A stretch of DNA of 64,000 nt from Mycobacterium branderi (GTDB taxonomy: Bacteria; Actinomycetota; Actinomycetes; Mycobacteriales; Mycobacteriaceae): positions 4,464,001 through 4,528,000 of the forward strand of contig NZ_AP022606.1 of assembly GCF_010728725.1 (NCBI RefSeq). Direction: 5' to 3'. The notes below the pieces were generated by a model. It was given only the letters and a program-made list of their open reading frames with translations, did not search any database and had not been told where the DNA came from. Both the position numbers and the translations under genes were made by a program. Of this stretch, positions 20,811 through 29,542 are shown one piece after another (position 1 is the first letter of the stretch; each line of letters begins with the position of its first letter).

Positions 20811-21754
20811 GCCACCGCCTCCTCCGCCCCGACCAGCAGGTGGAACAGCACGGCCATCCGCACGTGGACCCCGTTGGAAACCTGTTGCAGCACAGCTGAT
20901 TGCGACGAGTCGGCCACCGAGAACGCGATCTCCATGCCGCGCAACATCGGGCCGGGGTGCAGCACCACGGCGTGGCCGGGCAGCATCGCCTGGCGGCGGT
21001 CGGAGAGCCCGTAGAGCACCGAGTACTCGCGCGCGGACGGGAAGAAGCCGCCGTTCATCCGCTCGGCCTGCACGCGCAGCATCAATACCGCGTCGGCGGC
21101 GGGCAATTCGGCGTCCAGGTCGTAGGAGACGGTGACCGGCCAGTCGGCGACGCCGACCGGGAGCAGCGTGGGCGGGGCCACCAACACCACTTCGGCGCCC
21201 AGGGTTGCCAGCAGCATGACGTTGGAGCGGGCGACCCGGCTGTGCAGGATGTCGCCGACGATCACCACCCGCCGGCCCTCGATGCCGCCGAGGCGCTGGC
21301 GAATGGTCAGGGCGTCCAGCAGCGCCTGCGTCGGGTGTTCGTGGGTGCCGTCGCCGGCGTTGATCACCGAGGGGCCACCGGTTTCCGTGGCGGTCCAGTC
21401 GGCCAGCAGATGCGCGGCGCCCGACGCGGGGTGGCGGATGATCAGCGCGTCGGCGCCGGCGGCCCGCAGCGTCAGCGCGGTGTCGCGCAGCGACTCCCCT
21501 TTGGCCACCGAGGATCCCGTCGAGCTGACGTTGATCACGTCGGCGCTCATCCATTTGCCGGCCACCTCGAACGACACCCGGGTGCGGGTGGAGTTCTCGT
21601 AGAACATCGTGATGATCGTGCGCCCGCGCAGCGTGGGTAGCTTGCGCACCTCGCGGCCGACCAGCGCCTCGGCGAACCGGTCGGCGTCGTCGAGAATCGC
21701 GGTGGCGTCGTCGCGGCTCAGGTCGCCGGCAGCCAGCAGGTGTCTGGGGCTCAT
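20807..21754 (-). CDS. pyrB: aspartate carbamoyltransferase catalytic subunit
   Basis: Condenses carbamoyl phosphate and aspartate; 315 aa. The carbamoyl-phosphate loop [16 protein letters not shown], the [10 protein letters not shown] segment and the C-terminal [13 protein letters not shown] are present. No pyrI regulatory subunit gene is present. It overlaps pyrR by 4 nt (ATGA) and pyrC by 4 nt. Confidence 0.98.
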   Translation of the reverse strand: MSPRHLLAAGDLSRDDATAILDDADRFAEALVGREVRKLPTLRGRTIITMFYENSTRTRVSFEVAGKWMSADVINVSSTGSSVAKGESLRDTALTLRAAGADALIIRHPASGAAHLLADWTATETGGPSVINAGDGTHEHPTQALLDALTIRQRLGGIEGRRVVIVGDILHSRVARSNVMLLATLGAEVVLVAPPTLLPVGVADWPVTVSYDLDAELPAADAVLMLRVQAERMNGGFFPSAREYSVLYGLSDRRQAMLPGHAVVLHPGPMLRGMEIAFSVADSSQSAVLQQVSNGVHVRMAVLFHLLVGAEEAVA

Positions 21755-22314
21755 CGCGAGATCACCACCCCGTCGCGGTCGTCGTGTTCGCGCAGCAGCA
21801 CATGCACGCTCTCGCTGCGCGAGGTCGGCACGTTCTTGCCGACGTAGTCGGCGCGCAGCGGCAGTTCGCGATGGCCGCGGTCGACGAGCACCGCCAGCTG
21901 CACGGCCCGCGGCCGGCCGATGTCGCGCAGCGCGTCCAGCGCCGAGCGCACCGAGCGCCCGGAGTACAGCACGTCGTCGACCAGGATCACCAGGGCGTCG
22001 TCGATGCCGCCGGCCGGGATCGAGGTGGCTTCCAGCGGGCGCGGCGGCTTTTGCATCAGGTCGTCGCGGTAGAGCGTGATGTCCAGCGCGCCGTGGGCCA
22101 CGTGCACGCCGCTGAATTCGGCGATGTGGGCGGCCAGTCGCTCGGCCAAGATCACGCCGCGGGTCGGGATCCCCAGCAACACCACGCGCGGCGCGTCGGG
22201 TCCGTCCAGAGCGGTCTTTTCGATGATCTGGTGCGCGATCCGGGAAATGGTGCGGCCCACGTCGGCCGCCGACATCAATTCGCGGCCGGTGCCGGTGTCA
22301 CCCGCTGCACCCAT
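21751..22314 (-). CDS. pyrR: pyrimidine operon regulator / uracil phosphoribosyltransferase
   Basis: Bifunctional RNA-binding regulator of 187 aa. The PRPP-binding motif [17 protein letters not shown] is at about residues 105-121, and [14 protein letters not shown] lies upstream. The ATG at 22314 is chosen because AAGGAGG (22327-22333) precedes it by 12 nt; a start at 22344 would lie upstream of that site. It is first in the operon pyrR-B-C-(Rv1382)-carA-carB-pyrF. PyrR-dependent translational repression has been described in M. smegmatis, and the leader here carries a matching binding loop. Confidence 0.96.
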   Translation of the reverse strand: MGAAGDTGTGRELMSAADVGRTISRIAHQIIEKTALDGPDAPRVVLLGIPTRGVILAERLAAHIAEFSGVHVAHGALDITLYRDDLMQKPPRPLEATSIPAGGIDDALVILVDDVLYSGRSVRSALDALRDIGRPRAVQLAVLVDRGHRELPLRADYVGKNVPTSRSESVHVLLREHDDRDGVVISR

Positions 22315-22326
22315 GCGAGACCTTGA

Positions 22327-22352
22327 CCTCCTTCTCCGCCTCACCGGACGGA
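22327..22352 (-). promoter_or_regulatory. PyrR-binding RNA loop next to pyrR Shine-Dalgarno
   Basis: On the minus strand 22352-22335 reads UCCGUCCGGUGAGGCGGA, which contains the PyrR loop core UCCnGnGAGG flanked by complementary UCCG/CGGA ends. The Shine-Dalgarno AAGGAGG begins one nucleotide later (22333-22327). PyrR-UMP bound to this loop would cover or lock the ribosome site. The core matches the known PyrR recognition loop; the effect is inferred from the M. smegmatis precedent. Confidence 0.7.
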
Positions 22353-22378
22353 TCGTTAAAGGATGTCGACTGCCGGGC

Positions 22379-22384
22379 AGCCTA
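22379..22384 (-). promoter_or_regulatory. -10 element for pyr operon
   Basis: TAGGCT on the minus strand, placing transcription start near 22372 and giving a leader of about 58 nt that contains the whole PyrR loop. The -35 region (near 22405, GTCACC) is weak. Confidence 0.4.
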
Positions 22385-22434
22385 GCACTGCCTGGGAATC
22401 CGGTGACGATGCGGGCCGTGTCGGCGGGTCGGAG

Positions 22435-22440
22435 TAGTGT
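22435..22440 (+). promoter_or_regulatory. -10 element of leaderless DUF222/HNH gene
   Basis: TAGTGT ends 7 nt before the ATG at 22448, and no Shine-Dalgarno is seen. It selects 22448 over the long upstream extension, which overlaps pyrR antisense. Confidence 0.45.
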
Positions 22441-22447
22441 CGCAAGT

Positions 22448-23737
22448 ATGTTCGATTTGAGTGGGCTCGCAGGTGTGGACGACCATGCCGACGAGGCGAC
22501 GCTGATCGCGCGGGTTGCCGAGTTGGAGCGGGTGAAATCGGCTGCTGCTGCGGGCCAGGCGCGCGCGGCGGCGGCGCTGGATGCGTTGCGCCGCTCCGCT
22601 GAGGCGGATGCGGGCGTTCCGTTGGCTCAGCGCGGGCGGGGAGTCGCCAGTGAGGTCGCGCTTGCGCGACGGGATTCGCCGGCGCGGGGTGGACGGCACC
22701 TGGGATTCGCCAAGGCACTGGTGTACGAGATGCCGCACACGCTCGCGGCACTGGAGGTCGGCCAGTTGTCCGAGTGGCGGGCCACCCTGATCGTGCGCGA
22801 GTCGGCCTGTTTGGACGTCGAGGACCGCCGCACACTCGACGCCGAGATGTGCGCCGACCTGTCCGCATTAGACGGACTGGGTGATGCGCGGATCGCCGCT
22901 GCGGCAAAGGCCATCGCCTACCGGCTCAACGCACAGGCGGTGGTCGATCGGGCCGCGAAGGCCGCGTCCGAACGCACGGTGACGATTCGCCCGGCTCCCG
23001 ACACTATGGCCTGGGTGACCGCGTTATTGCCGGTCGCACAAGGCGTTTCCGTGTATGCGGCGCTCAAGCGGGCGGCAGACACCACATTCGACGACCGGAC
23101 CCGCGGTCAAGTAATGGCCGACACGTTGGTCGAACGCGTCACCGGACGACCCGCCGAGATCGCCGAACCCGTTGCGGTCAACCTGGTCATCTCCGACGAG
23201 GCGCTGCTCGGCGGGGACAACGCTCCCGCGGTGGTCGACGGCTACGGCCCCATCCCGGCGGCCGTGGCCCGCGGTTTGATAAGCCAGGCCGTCGCCGACG
23301 CGCGCTCGCGGGCCACGCTGCGCCGGCTCTACCGTCATCCCCGCTCCGGGGCCTTGGTAGCGATGGAGTCGCGGGCGCGCCGCTTCCCGAAGGGGCTCGC
23401 CACCTTTATCGGGTTACGCGACCAGCGATGCCGGACCCCATACTGTGACGCCCCGATCCGGCACCGCGACCACGCCCGCCCGCACCATCGCGACGGACCC
23501 ACCACCGCCACGAACGGGCTGGGTTCCTGCGAGCGCTGCAACTATGTCAAGGAATCACCCGGCTGGCAGGTCAGCACCACGGTGGACGAAACGGGCCAGC
23601 ACACAGCGGAATTCATTACGCCGACCGGTGCGCACTACCACTCGACGGCACCACCGCTGCCCGGGCCGCTCAGGGTGACCGTCAGCGAAATCGAGACCCG
23701 AATCGGCATTGCGCTGACCAGCCTCCATGCCGCCTAG
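22448..23737 (+). CDS. DUF222/HNH endonuclease-domain protein (13E12 family)
   Basis: Protein of 429 aa of the 13E12-repeat family that is multicopy in mycobacteria. An N-terminal DUF222 helical domain (about 20-300) is followed by a C-terminal HNH domain with [23 protein letters not shown] and CERCN, giving paired Cys ligands and the HNH-type histidines. The biological role is unsettled; 13E12 genes serve as phage integration sites in M. tuberculosis, but no phage genes are seen here. It is divergent from pyrR and marks the start of the accessory region. Confidence 0.88.
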   Translation: MFDLSGLAGVDDHADEATLIARVAELERVKSAAAAGQARAAAALDALRRSAEADAGVPLAQRGRGVASEVALARRDSPARGGRHLGFAKALVYEMPHTLAALEVGQLSEWRATLIVRESACLDVEDRRTLDAEMCADLSALDGLGDARIAAAAKAIAYRLNAQAVVDRAAKAASERTVTIRPAPDTMAWVTALLPVAQGVSVYAALKRAADTTFDDRTRGQVMADTLVERVTGRPAEIAEPVAVNLVISDEALLGGDNAPAVVDGYGPIPAAVARGLISQAVADARSRATLRRLYRHPRSGALVAMESRARRFPKGLATFIGLRDQRCRTPYCDAPIRHRDHARPHHRDGPTTATNGLGSCERCNYVKESPGWQVSTTVDETGQHTAEFITPTGAHYHSTAPPLPGPLRVTVSEIETRIGIALTSLHAA

Positions 23738-23774
23738 CAGATGGACGGCCACGCCCAGCGGATACCCTGACGAC

Positions 23775-24980
23775 GTGAATCTCGACGGTAACCAGGCCTC
23801 CATCCGCGCGGCCTGCGACGCCGGCCTGCTGGCCGGTGCGGTCACGGTGGTATGGCAGCACGGAAAAGTGTTGCAGGTCAACGAGATCGGTTATCGCGAT
23901 ATCGATGCCGCGCTACCGATGCAGCGCGACACGCTGTTTCGCATCGCGTCGATGACCAAGCCCGTCACCGTTGCCGCCGCGATGACTCTGGTGGACGAGG
24001 GCAAGCTGGCGCTGGCCGACCCGGTCGCGCGCTGGCTGCCCGAGCTCGCAGACATGCGGGTGCTCGACGATCCGAACGGCCCGCTGGACCAGACCCATCC
24101 GGCACAGCGGGCGATCCTGGTCGCGGACCTGCTCACCCACACCAGTGGGCTGGCGTACGGATTCTCCGTCGGCGGCCCGATCTCGCGCGCGTACGCTCGG
24201 CTGCCGTTCGGGCAGGGCCCCGACGTCTGGCTGGCGGCACTGGCCGAGTTGCCGCTGGTTCACCAGCCCGGCGAGCGGTTGACCTACAGCCATTCGATCG
24301 ACGTCCTCGGGGTGCTCGTCTCCCGCATCGAAGACAAGCCATTCCACCAAGTGCTCGACGAGCGAATCCTGCAGCCGCTGGGCATGGTCGACACCGGCTT
24401 CTGCGTCACGGCCGAGGGCCGCCGCCGCGCCGCGACGATGTACCGGCTCGACGAGAACAATCGGCTTCGCCACGACGTGATGGGGCCGCCGCACCTGACT
24501 CCGCCGGCATTCCCCAATGCCGGCGGTGGCTTGTGGTCCACCGCAGACGACTACCTGCGGTTCGTCGAAATGCTGTTGGGTGGCGGAACTCTCGACGCCG
24601 TGCGGGTGCTGTCGGACGAGTCGGTGCAGGCGATGCGCAGCGACCGGCTCACCGACGAGCAGAAGCGACATCCTTTCCTGGGGGCGCCGTTCTGGATCGG
24701 CCGCGGGTTCGGGCTGAACCTGTCGGTGGTCACCGATCCGGCGAAGTCGACGCCGCTGTTCGGGCCCGGCGGGCTCGGAACGTTCAGCTGGCCCGGCGCA
24801 TACGGCACGTGGTGGCAGGCCGATCCCGCCGCCGAGCTGATCCTGCTGTACTTCGTGCAGAACATGCCCACCATGTCGGCCGATGCCGCCGCAGCGGTCG
24901 CGGGCAACACCTCACAGGCGAGATTGCAAGCGGTGCAACCGAAATTCGTCCGCCGCACCTACCAGGCGCTGGGGCTCTAG
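23775..24980 (+). CDS. beta-lactamase-fold serine hydrolase (class C/esterase type)
   Basis: Serine hydrolase of 401 aa in the class C beta-lactamase/EstB superfamily. The SxxK nucleophile motif is SMTK in FRIASMTKPV (about residue 60), YSHS takes the YxN position, and a C-terminal HxG-like region is replaced by GPGGLGTFSW. Many mycobacterial relatives (Lip/Lpq proteins) are esterases, so antibiotic resistance should not be assumed. GTG 23775 is preferred: TACCCT (23763-23768) ends 6 nt upstream, a leaderless layout. An ATG at 23727, overlapping the previous gene, is the alternative. No signal peptide is apparent. Confidence 0.8.
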   Translation: MNLDGNQASIRAACDAGLLAGAVTVVWQHGKVLQVNEIGYRDIDAALPMQRDTLFRIASMTKPVTVAAAMTLVDEGKLALADPVARWLPELADMRVLDDPNGPLDQTHPAQRAILVADLLTHTSGLAYGFSVGGPISRAYARLPFGQGPDVWLAALAELPLVHQPGERLTYSHSIDVLGVLVSRIEDKPFHQVLDERILQPLGMVDTGFCVTAEGRRRAATMYRLDENNRLRHDVMGPPHLTPPAFPNAGGGLWSTADDYLRFVEMLLGGGTLDAVRVLSDESVQAMRSDRLTDEQKRHPFLGAPFWIGRGFGLNLSVVTDPAKSTPLFGPGGLGTFSWPGAYGTWWQADPAAELILLYFVQNMPTMSADAAAAVAGNTSQARLQAVQPKFVRRTYQALGL

Positions 24981-24982
24981 AC

Positions 24983-26122
24983 CTAGATCATCGCGATCGG
25001 CGAGACTTTCGCGCCGATCTCCAGCGCGCCGGCGAGTTCACGGCTGACGTCGTAGTCGAACACCACGTGCCCGGAGATGACGTCGACGTCCCGCTTGGCG
25101 CGCTGCAACGGGTTGTCCAGGAACTGCGCGCTAGCTCCAGACGCTTCCAGCAGGTCGGCGATGACCGATCGGGACTCGTGCACGATGTGCGCGGCCGCGG
25201 CCCGGGCGTCGGCGCGGGCCGCGCGGTTGACCCGCTGACCGGAGCGCACGGCGGACTGGATCCGGTTCGCGGTGTCGTCGAGCAGGGCGTGCAGGGCACG
25301 CAGCCGCACCCGCGCCTCGCCCAGCCGGATTTGCGCGGCGGGCTGATCCTTTTGCGCCACACCGGAATACGCCAACACCCGTTCGCCAAGCCGACGCGCA
25401 TAGGTGTCGGCGACCAGTTCGGCCGAGCCCAGCGCCGGCATCGCCGCGGTCAACGCCAGTGCGGGCACCATCGGCCAGCGGTACACCGGCGCGTCGTGCA
25501 GCGCGGCGCCCGGCGTGGTGCCGCTGTAGATGTCGACCACCTTGACCAGCCGATGGCCGGGCACCCACACGTCGTCGATGACGACGTCGTTGGAGCCTGT
25601 GGCACACATCCCGGCGACGTGCCAGACGTCCTCGACGCGGACATCGGACGCCGGCAGCAGCGCCAGCGCCGGATACGGGCTGCCCTCGGGGTCGCAGATG
25701 GCGCCGACCAGCACCCAGTCGGCGTCCATCACGCCGGTGGCCCAGGACCACCGCCCGGAAAGCCGGATGCCGCCGTCGACCGGTACCCCTCGCCCGGTCG
25801 GAGCCAGCGGCGCCGGGCACAGCACCGGCCCGTCGGCGAACACCTCGTCCTGGGCCTGCTTGCTCAGCAGCGCGAGCATCCAGTTGTGCAAGGTGTAGAA
25901 ACCCAGCGTCCAGGCACTGGACGCACAGCCGTGCGCCATTTGCCGTACCACATCGAAGATTTCGGGAAACTCTGCCTGTTGCCCGCCGTATCGCGCCGGC
26001 ATCAGCAACCGCGCCAGCCCGGATCGGCGGTAGTCGTCGACAGTCTCACGCGGCAGCCGTCGCAGCTGTTCCGCGTCGCCCGCGCGTTCCGCCAGGCTGG
26101 TGACAAAGTCAGCAGTGACCAT
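24983..26122 (-). CDS. acyl-CoA-dehydrogenase-fold flavin monooxygenase (HsaA/HpaH type)
   Basis: Protein of 379 aa with the acyl-CoA dehydrogenase fold. The middle WSWATGVMDADWVLVGA and the helical C-terminal domain (Acyl-CoA_dh_2) resemble two-component FMNH2-dependent hydroxylases such as HsaA and HpaH rather than true acyl-CoA dehydrogenases; the catalytic Glu of the latter was not identified. No reductase gene is adjacent. The substrate is unknown. The ATG at 26122 lies just after a palindromic operator that overlaps the likely -10, and the TetR gene lies upstream on the same strand. It is convergent with the hydrolase gene. Confidence 0.75.
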   Translation of the reverse strand: MVTADFVTSLAERAGDAEQLRRLPRETVDDYRRSGLARLLMPARYGGQQAEFPEIFDVVRQMAHGCASSAWTLGFYTLHNWMLALLSKQAQDEVFADGPVLCPAPLAPTGRGVPVDGGIRLSGRWSWATGVMDADWVLVGAICDPEGSPYPALALLPASDVRVEDVWHVAGMCATGSNDVVIDDVWVPGHRLVKVVDIYSGTTPGAALHDAPVYRWPMVPALALTAAMPALGSAELVADTYARRLGERVLAYSGVAQKDQPAAQIRLGEARVRLRALHALLDDTANRIQSAVRSGQRVNRAARADARAAAAHIVHESRSVIADLLEASGASAQFLDNPLQRAKRDVDVISGHVVFDYDVSRELAGALEIGAKVSPIAMI

Positions 26123-26134
26123 GGCGAGGACCGT

Positions 26135-26154
26135 ACCATACCTTTTGGTATGGT
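26135..26154. promoter_or_regulatory. TetR-type operator (8-4-8 palindrome)
   Basis: ACCATACC-TTTT-GGTATGGT is a perfect inverted repeat 12 bp upstream of the monooxygenase start. On the minus strand it contains TATGGT, a plausible -10, so a bound repressor would block initiation. It lies in the 109-bp gap after the TetR gene, which is the obvious candidate binder. Confidence 0.6.
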
Positions 26155-26231
26155 CTTGCTGGACATCGAGACTGCGGTCACGGCGCAAAAGCGCGAAAAA
26201 TTGTGCACTGTGCGCAGTTTCGAGTTCGCAG

Positions 26232-26807
26232 TCAGTGCCGCAGCATGACCTCGATGAAGTCCTCGCGGCGCCCGGCCGCCCGGGGGCTGGGCCGCGACCC
26301 CGACAGGTGCAGGAATCCGATACCGGCGGCGAACGTCGCGTTGGCGCGCATGTCGGCCTCTTCCGGGTCGAAGCCGTCGTCGAGAAACGCCTGCCGGACG
26401 GCGTCGACCACCCGCTGATCGGATGCCCGTACCGCCTTGGCGACTGTCTCCTCCGAGCGCGCCCACTCCCGCATCGCACGCTCCAGCATCCAATGCCGGG
26501 GGCCCACCAGCGCCGTCATCATCCGGGACAGCCGCTGCCGGGGCGGGTCGCCGGCCAGGTCGTCGAAATACCAGCGGTCCTCGTCGCGGACCGCGGCCCA
26601 GGTGTCGATCAGCGCTTTACGGTAGGCCTTCATGTCGCTGAAGTGCCAGTAGAAGCTGCCTTTGGTGACGCCGAGCCGTCGGCACAGCCGGTCGAGGGTC
26701 AGCCCCTTGAGGCCATCCTCCGCAAGCACCCGGAAGCCTTCCTGCACCCAGTCATCCACGGACAGCCGCGAATTGGACGAGCCAGCCGAAGTCACCACGT
26801 TGATCAA
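26232..26807 (-). CDS. TetR-family transcriptional regulator
   Basis: Repressor of 191 aa if the TTG at 26807 is used. The N-terminal HTH (about 15-62) contains LTLDRLCRRLGVTKGSFYWHF, the typical TetR recognition helix; the C-terminal ligand domain is not assignable to a known inducer. TAGGCT just upstream would make the GTG at 26798 a leaderless start, giving 188 aa. It is co-directional with the flavin monooxygenase gene, whose operator lies between them. The 47 bp on its upstream side separate it from the flavoprotein operon. Confidence 0.85.
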   Translation of the reverse strand: MINVVTSAGSSNSRLSVDDWVQEGFRVLAEDGLKGLTLDRLCRRLGVTKGSFYWHFSDMKAYRKALIDTWAAVRDEDRWYFDDLAGDPPRQRLSRMMTALVGPRHWMLERAMREWARSEETVAKAVRASDQRVVDAVRQAFLDDGFDPEEADMRANATFAAGIGFLHLSGSRPSPRAAGRREDFIEVMLRH

Positions 26808-26854
26808 GCCTAGTGAGTTCTGCGGCCGCTGATTGCACTAATTTGACGCAAATG

Positions 26855-29542
26855 TCATATTGAGGCCGCTAGCGCCCGGCGGGCATAGGCGCGGACGTCA
26901 GCGTCGTCGTCTTTGAGCGCGATGCCCAGCGCATCCCGCGCGGCGACGTCCGACGCGGCCCACCGGGTCAGGCTCAGCACCGCCGCCTTGCGCACGTCGA
27001 GGTGCTCGTCGGCCAGCGTCTGGGCCAGGCGCGGAACGGCAACCTCGGCCGCGGCGCCCGACAGCGCTTTGGCGGCGCCTTCGCGCACCTGCCAGGCCGG
27101 TGCCCGCAGCGCCTGCTCCACGGCGGCCACATCGTCGGCGCCGCAACCCAGTTCGCCGAGCGCGGCCAGCGCGGCCGCGCTAACCAGCGGATCCGGGTCG
27201 GCGATCAACCCGCGGACGGTGGCCACCCCCGACCCCAGCGTGGCCAGGCCGTTGGCGGCCGCGATGCGAACCTCCCGGTTGTCGTCGCCGGCGGCGGCGG
27301 CCACACCGTCCGCGTCGTCGACGGATACCAGCGCCCGTACCGCCTCGATGCGCACCCGATGATCCGCGTCTGCGAGTGCCCGACGGTACTGTGCAGCCTC
27401 GCCGGCCCGGCGCGCGGCCAGCAAGTAGACGGCCACGGCGCGGACCACCGGGTCGGCCGACGTCAGATATGCGCGTCCGGCTTCGGGTTGCGGCAGCACT
27501 TCGACGAGTTCGCGCACGCCGTCGGCGGCCACCCGGCGCACGCCCGGGTCGGTGTCGTCGAGGGCTTCCAGCAGCGCCGCCGCGTAGCCGTCCGGTGTGT
27601 GTTCGGTCAGTGCGCTGACCGCCGTGCGTCGCACTCCGGCATCCGAATCGGCAAGAAACCCAGCCAGTTTCACGACGGTCGGTTCCTCGAGCGCCAGCAC
27701 GGCGACGATCCGCGGCGACGGCGGCCCGGCCGCCGGTTCAGCGGTGATCCGCGACCGGATGCCGGCCGGGGCCTGACCGCCGACCAACTGTGGCTGCTCC
27801 ACCGCGTGTGGGCTTTGGTCCGTCGGCGGCACCGTCTCGAGTTCGGGCACCGCGATGAAGTAGGGCGCGACCGGGCGCTTGATGAACTGCATCGATCCGT
27901 CCGAAGCTTTGCGCACGTTGAGGTGGTAGCCCCATTGCTGATCGTCGCGCGCGGGCAGGTCGGAGCGTTGGTGGTAGAGGCCCCAGCGCGACTCGGTGCG
28001 GGTCAGTGACGAGCGGGCGGCCAACTCCGCGCAGTCCCGGATGAACGACACCTCGACGGCGCGCATGAGCTCGTGCGGCGTGCGGGCACCCATCTCGGCG
28101 ATCTCGTCGCGCATCCGCTCGAAGGTCCGCACCGCAATCGATAGTTTGGCTGCCGTCTTGGGCGGTGCCACATAGTCGTTGACGAACCGCCGCAGCTTGT
28201 ATTCCACCTGGGGTTGCGGCGGGCCGTCCGGATGGCGCAGCGGCCGGTAGATCAGCGTGTGGGCCTCGCTTAACTGGTCTTCCGGGAGACGTTGCGGCGC
28301 ACCTACTTCCGACAGCGTCGATGCCGCGTGCGCACCGGCCAGGTCACCGAAGACGAACGCGCCGATCATGTAGTTGTGCGGCACACACGCCAGATCGCCG
28401 GCCGCGTAGAGCCCGGGCACCGTGGTCCGCGCATGCTCGTCGACCCATACTCCTGACGCGGAATGCCCGCTGCACAGGCCGATCTCGGAGATGTGCATCT
28501 CGATGTCGTGGGTGCGGTAGTCGTGTCCGCGGTTGGCGTGGAACGTCCCGCGAGTCGGCCGTTCGGTGGTGTGCAGGATGTTCTCCAGCGCCGTCAGTGT
28601 CTCATCCGGTAGATGCGACACCTTCAGATAGATTGGCCCGCGGGCCGATTCGATCTCGCTGCGCACCTCGGCCATCATCTGGCCCGACCAGTAGTCGGAG
28701 TCGACGAACCGCTCCCCCAACGCGTTGACCTGGTACCCGCCGAACGGGTTGGCCACGTACGCGCAGGCCGGCCCGTTGTAGTCCTTGATCAGCGGGTTGA
28801 CCTGAAAGCACTCGATGCCGGACAGCTCCGCGCCGGCGTGGTAGGCCATCGAGTACCCGTCGCCGGCGTTGGTCGGGTTCTCGTAGGTGCCGTACAGGTA
28901 GCCCGACGCCGGCAGACCCAGGCGGCCGCACGCCCCGGTCGCGAGTATTACCGCCTTGGCGCCGACGGCGACGAATTCGCCTGTGCGCGTGTGCAATGCG
29001 GCGGCACCGACCGCGCGGCCGTCCTGCACGAGCACCCGCACCGGCATCAGCCGGTTCTCGATGCGGATCTTCTCGCGCATCGAGCGTTGCCGCAGCACCC
29101 GATACAACGCCTTCTTGACGTCCTTGCCCTCGGGCATCGGCAGCACGTAGGAGCCGGAGCGGTGCACTCGGCGCACCGCGTATTCGCCGTGTTCGTCTTT
29201 TTCGAACTTGACGCCGTAGCGCTCAAGCCGCTGCACCATAGCGAACCCGCGCGTGGCGGTCTGGTAAATGGTGCGCTGGTTGACGATTCCATCGTTGGCG
29301 CGGGTGATTTCGGCGACGTAGTCCTCGGGTTGGGCCTTGCCGGGGATGACGGCGTTATTGACGCCGTCCATGCCCATCGCGAGGGCCCCGGAGTGGCGCA
29401 CGTGCGCCTTCTCCAACAGCAGCACCTGGGCGCCGTGCTCGGCGGCGGTCAGCGCGGCCATGGTGCCGGCGGTGCCGCCGCCGATGACCAGCACGTCGCA
29501 GTCGAGCCTAGTTGGCGCCGCTGGGTCGGGGATCTCTATCAT
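26855..29542 (-). CDS. AprA-like FAD dehydrogenase fused to HEAT repeats
   Basis: Flavoprotein of 895 aa. Residues about 12-568 are a fumarate-reductase/adenylylsulfate-reductase-type FAD domain: GGGTAG at 21-26, LLLEKA at 41-46, AVILATGACG near 197-206 and GLYAAGD at 377-383. The stretch GHSASGVWV (359-367) resembles the AprA GSHSG-ASGxWV region rather than the fumarate-reductase active site. Residues about 610-895 hold roughly nine short PBS-type HEAT repeats (units with DPGVRRVA, HRVRIEAV, REVRIAAA, LDVRKAAV, ADVRAYAR). It is the last gene of the operon with the ferredoxin and ABC uptake genes and overlaps the ATPase by 4 nt. No sdhB or sdhC partner exists here. Substrate unknown. Confidence 0.8.
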   Translation of the reverse strand: MIEIPDPAAPTRLDCDVLVIGGGTAGTMAALTAAEHGAQVLLLEKAHVRHSGALAMGMDGVNNAVIPGKAQPEDYVAEITRANDGIVNQRTIYQTATRGFAMVQRLERYGVKFEKDEHGEYAVRRVHRSGSYVLPMPEGKDVKKALYRVLRQRSMREKIRIENRLMPVRVLVQDGRAVGAAALHTRTGEFVAVGAKAVILATGACGRLGLPASGYLYGTYENPTNAGDGYSMAYHAGAELSGIECFQVNPLIKDYNGPACAYVANPFGGYQVNALGERFVDSDYWSGQMMAEVRSEIESARGPIYLKVSHLPDETLTALENILHTTERPTRGTFHANRGHDYRTHDIEMHISEIGLCSGHSASGVWVDEHARTTVPGLYAAGDLACVPHNYMIGAFVFGDLAGAHAASTLSEVGAPQRLPEDQLSEAHTLIYRPLRHPDGPPQPQVEYKLRRFVNDYVAPPKTAAKLSIAVRTFERMRDEIAEMGARTPHELMRAVEVSFIRDCAELAARSSLTRTESRWGLYHQRSDLPARDDQQWGYHLNVRKASDGSMQFIKRPVAPYFIAVPELETVPPTDQSPHAVEQPQLVGGQAPAGIRSRITAEPAAGPPSPRIVAVLALEEPTVVKLAGFLADSDAGVRRTAVSALTEHTPDGYAAALLEALDDTDPGVRRVAADGVRELVEVLPQPEAGRAYLTSADPVVRAVAVYLLAARRAGEAAQYRRALADADHRVRIEAVRALVSVDDADGVAAAAGDDNREVRIAAANGLATLGSGVATVRGLIADPDPLVSAAALAALGELGCGADDVAAVEQALRAPAWQVREGAAKALSGAAAEVAVPRLAQTLADEHLDVRKAAVLSLTRWAASDVAARDALGIALKDDDADVRAYARRALAASI

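Noticed and set aside
22448..23737. Prophage or integrative element marked by the HNH gene
   Set aside because: 13E12 genes are ordinary multicopy mycobacterial genes; no integrase, attachment duplication or phage structural gene is seen on either side.
23775..24980. Antibiotic-resistance beta-lactamase
   Set aside because: It has the SxxK fold but no signal peptide and a changed KTG region; most mycobacterial members of this group are esterases.
26855..29542. Succinate dehydrogenase/fumarate reductase flavoprotein subunit
   Set aside because: No sdhB, sdhC or sdhD nearby, a ferredoxin and importer instead, an AprA-like active-site stretch and a HEAT tail.
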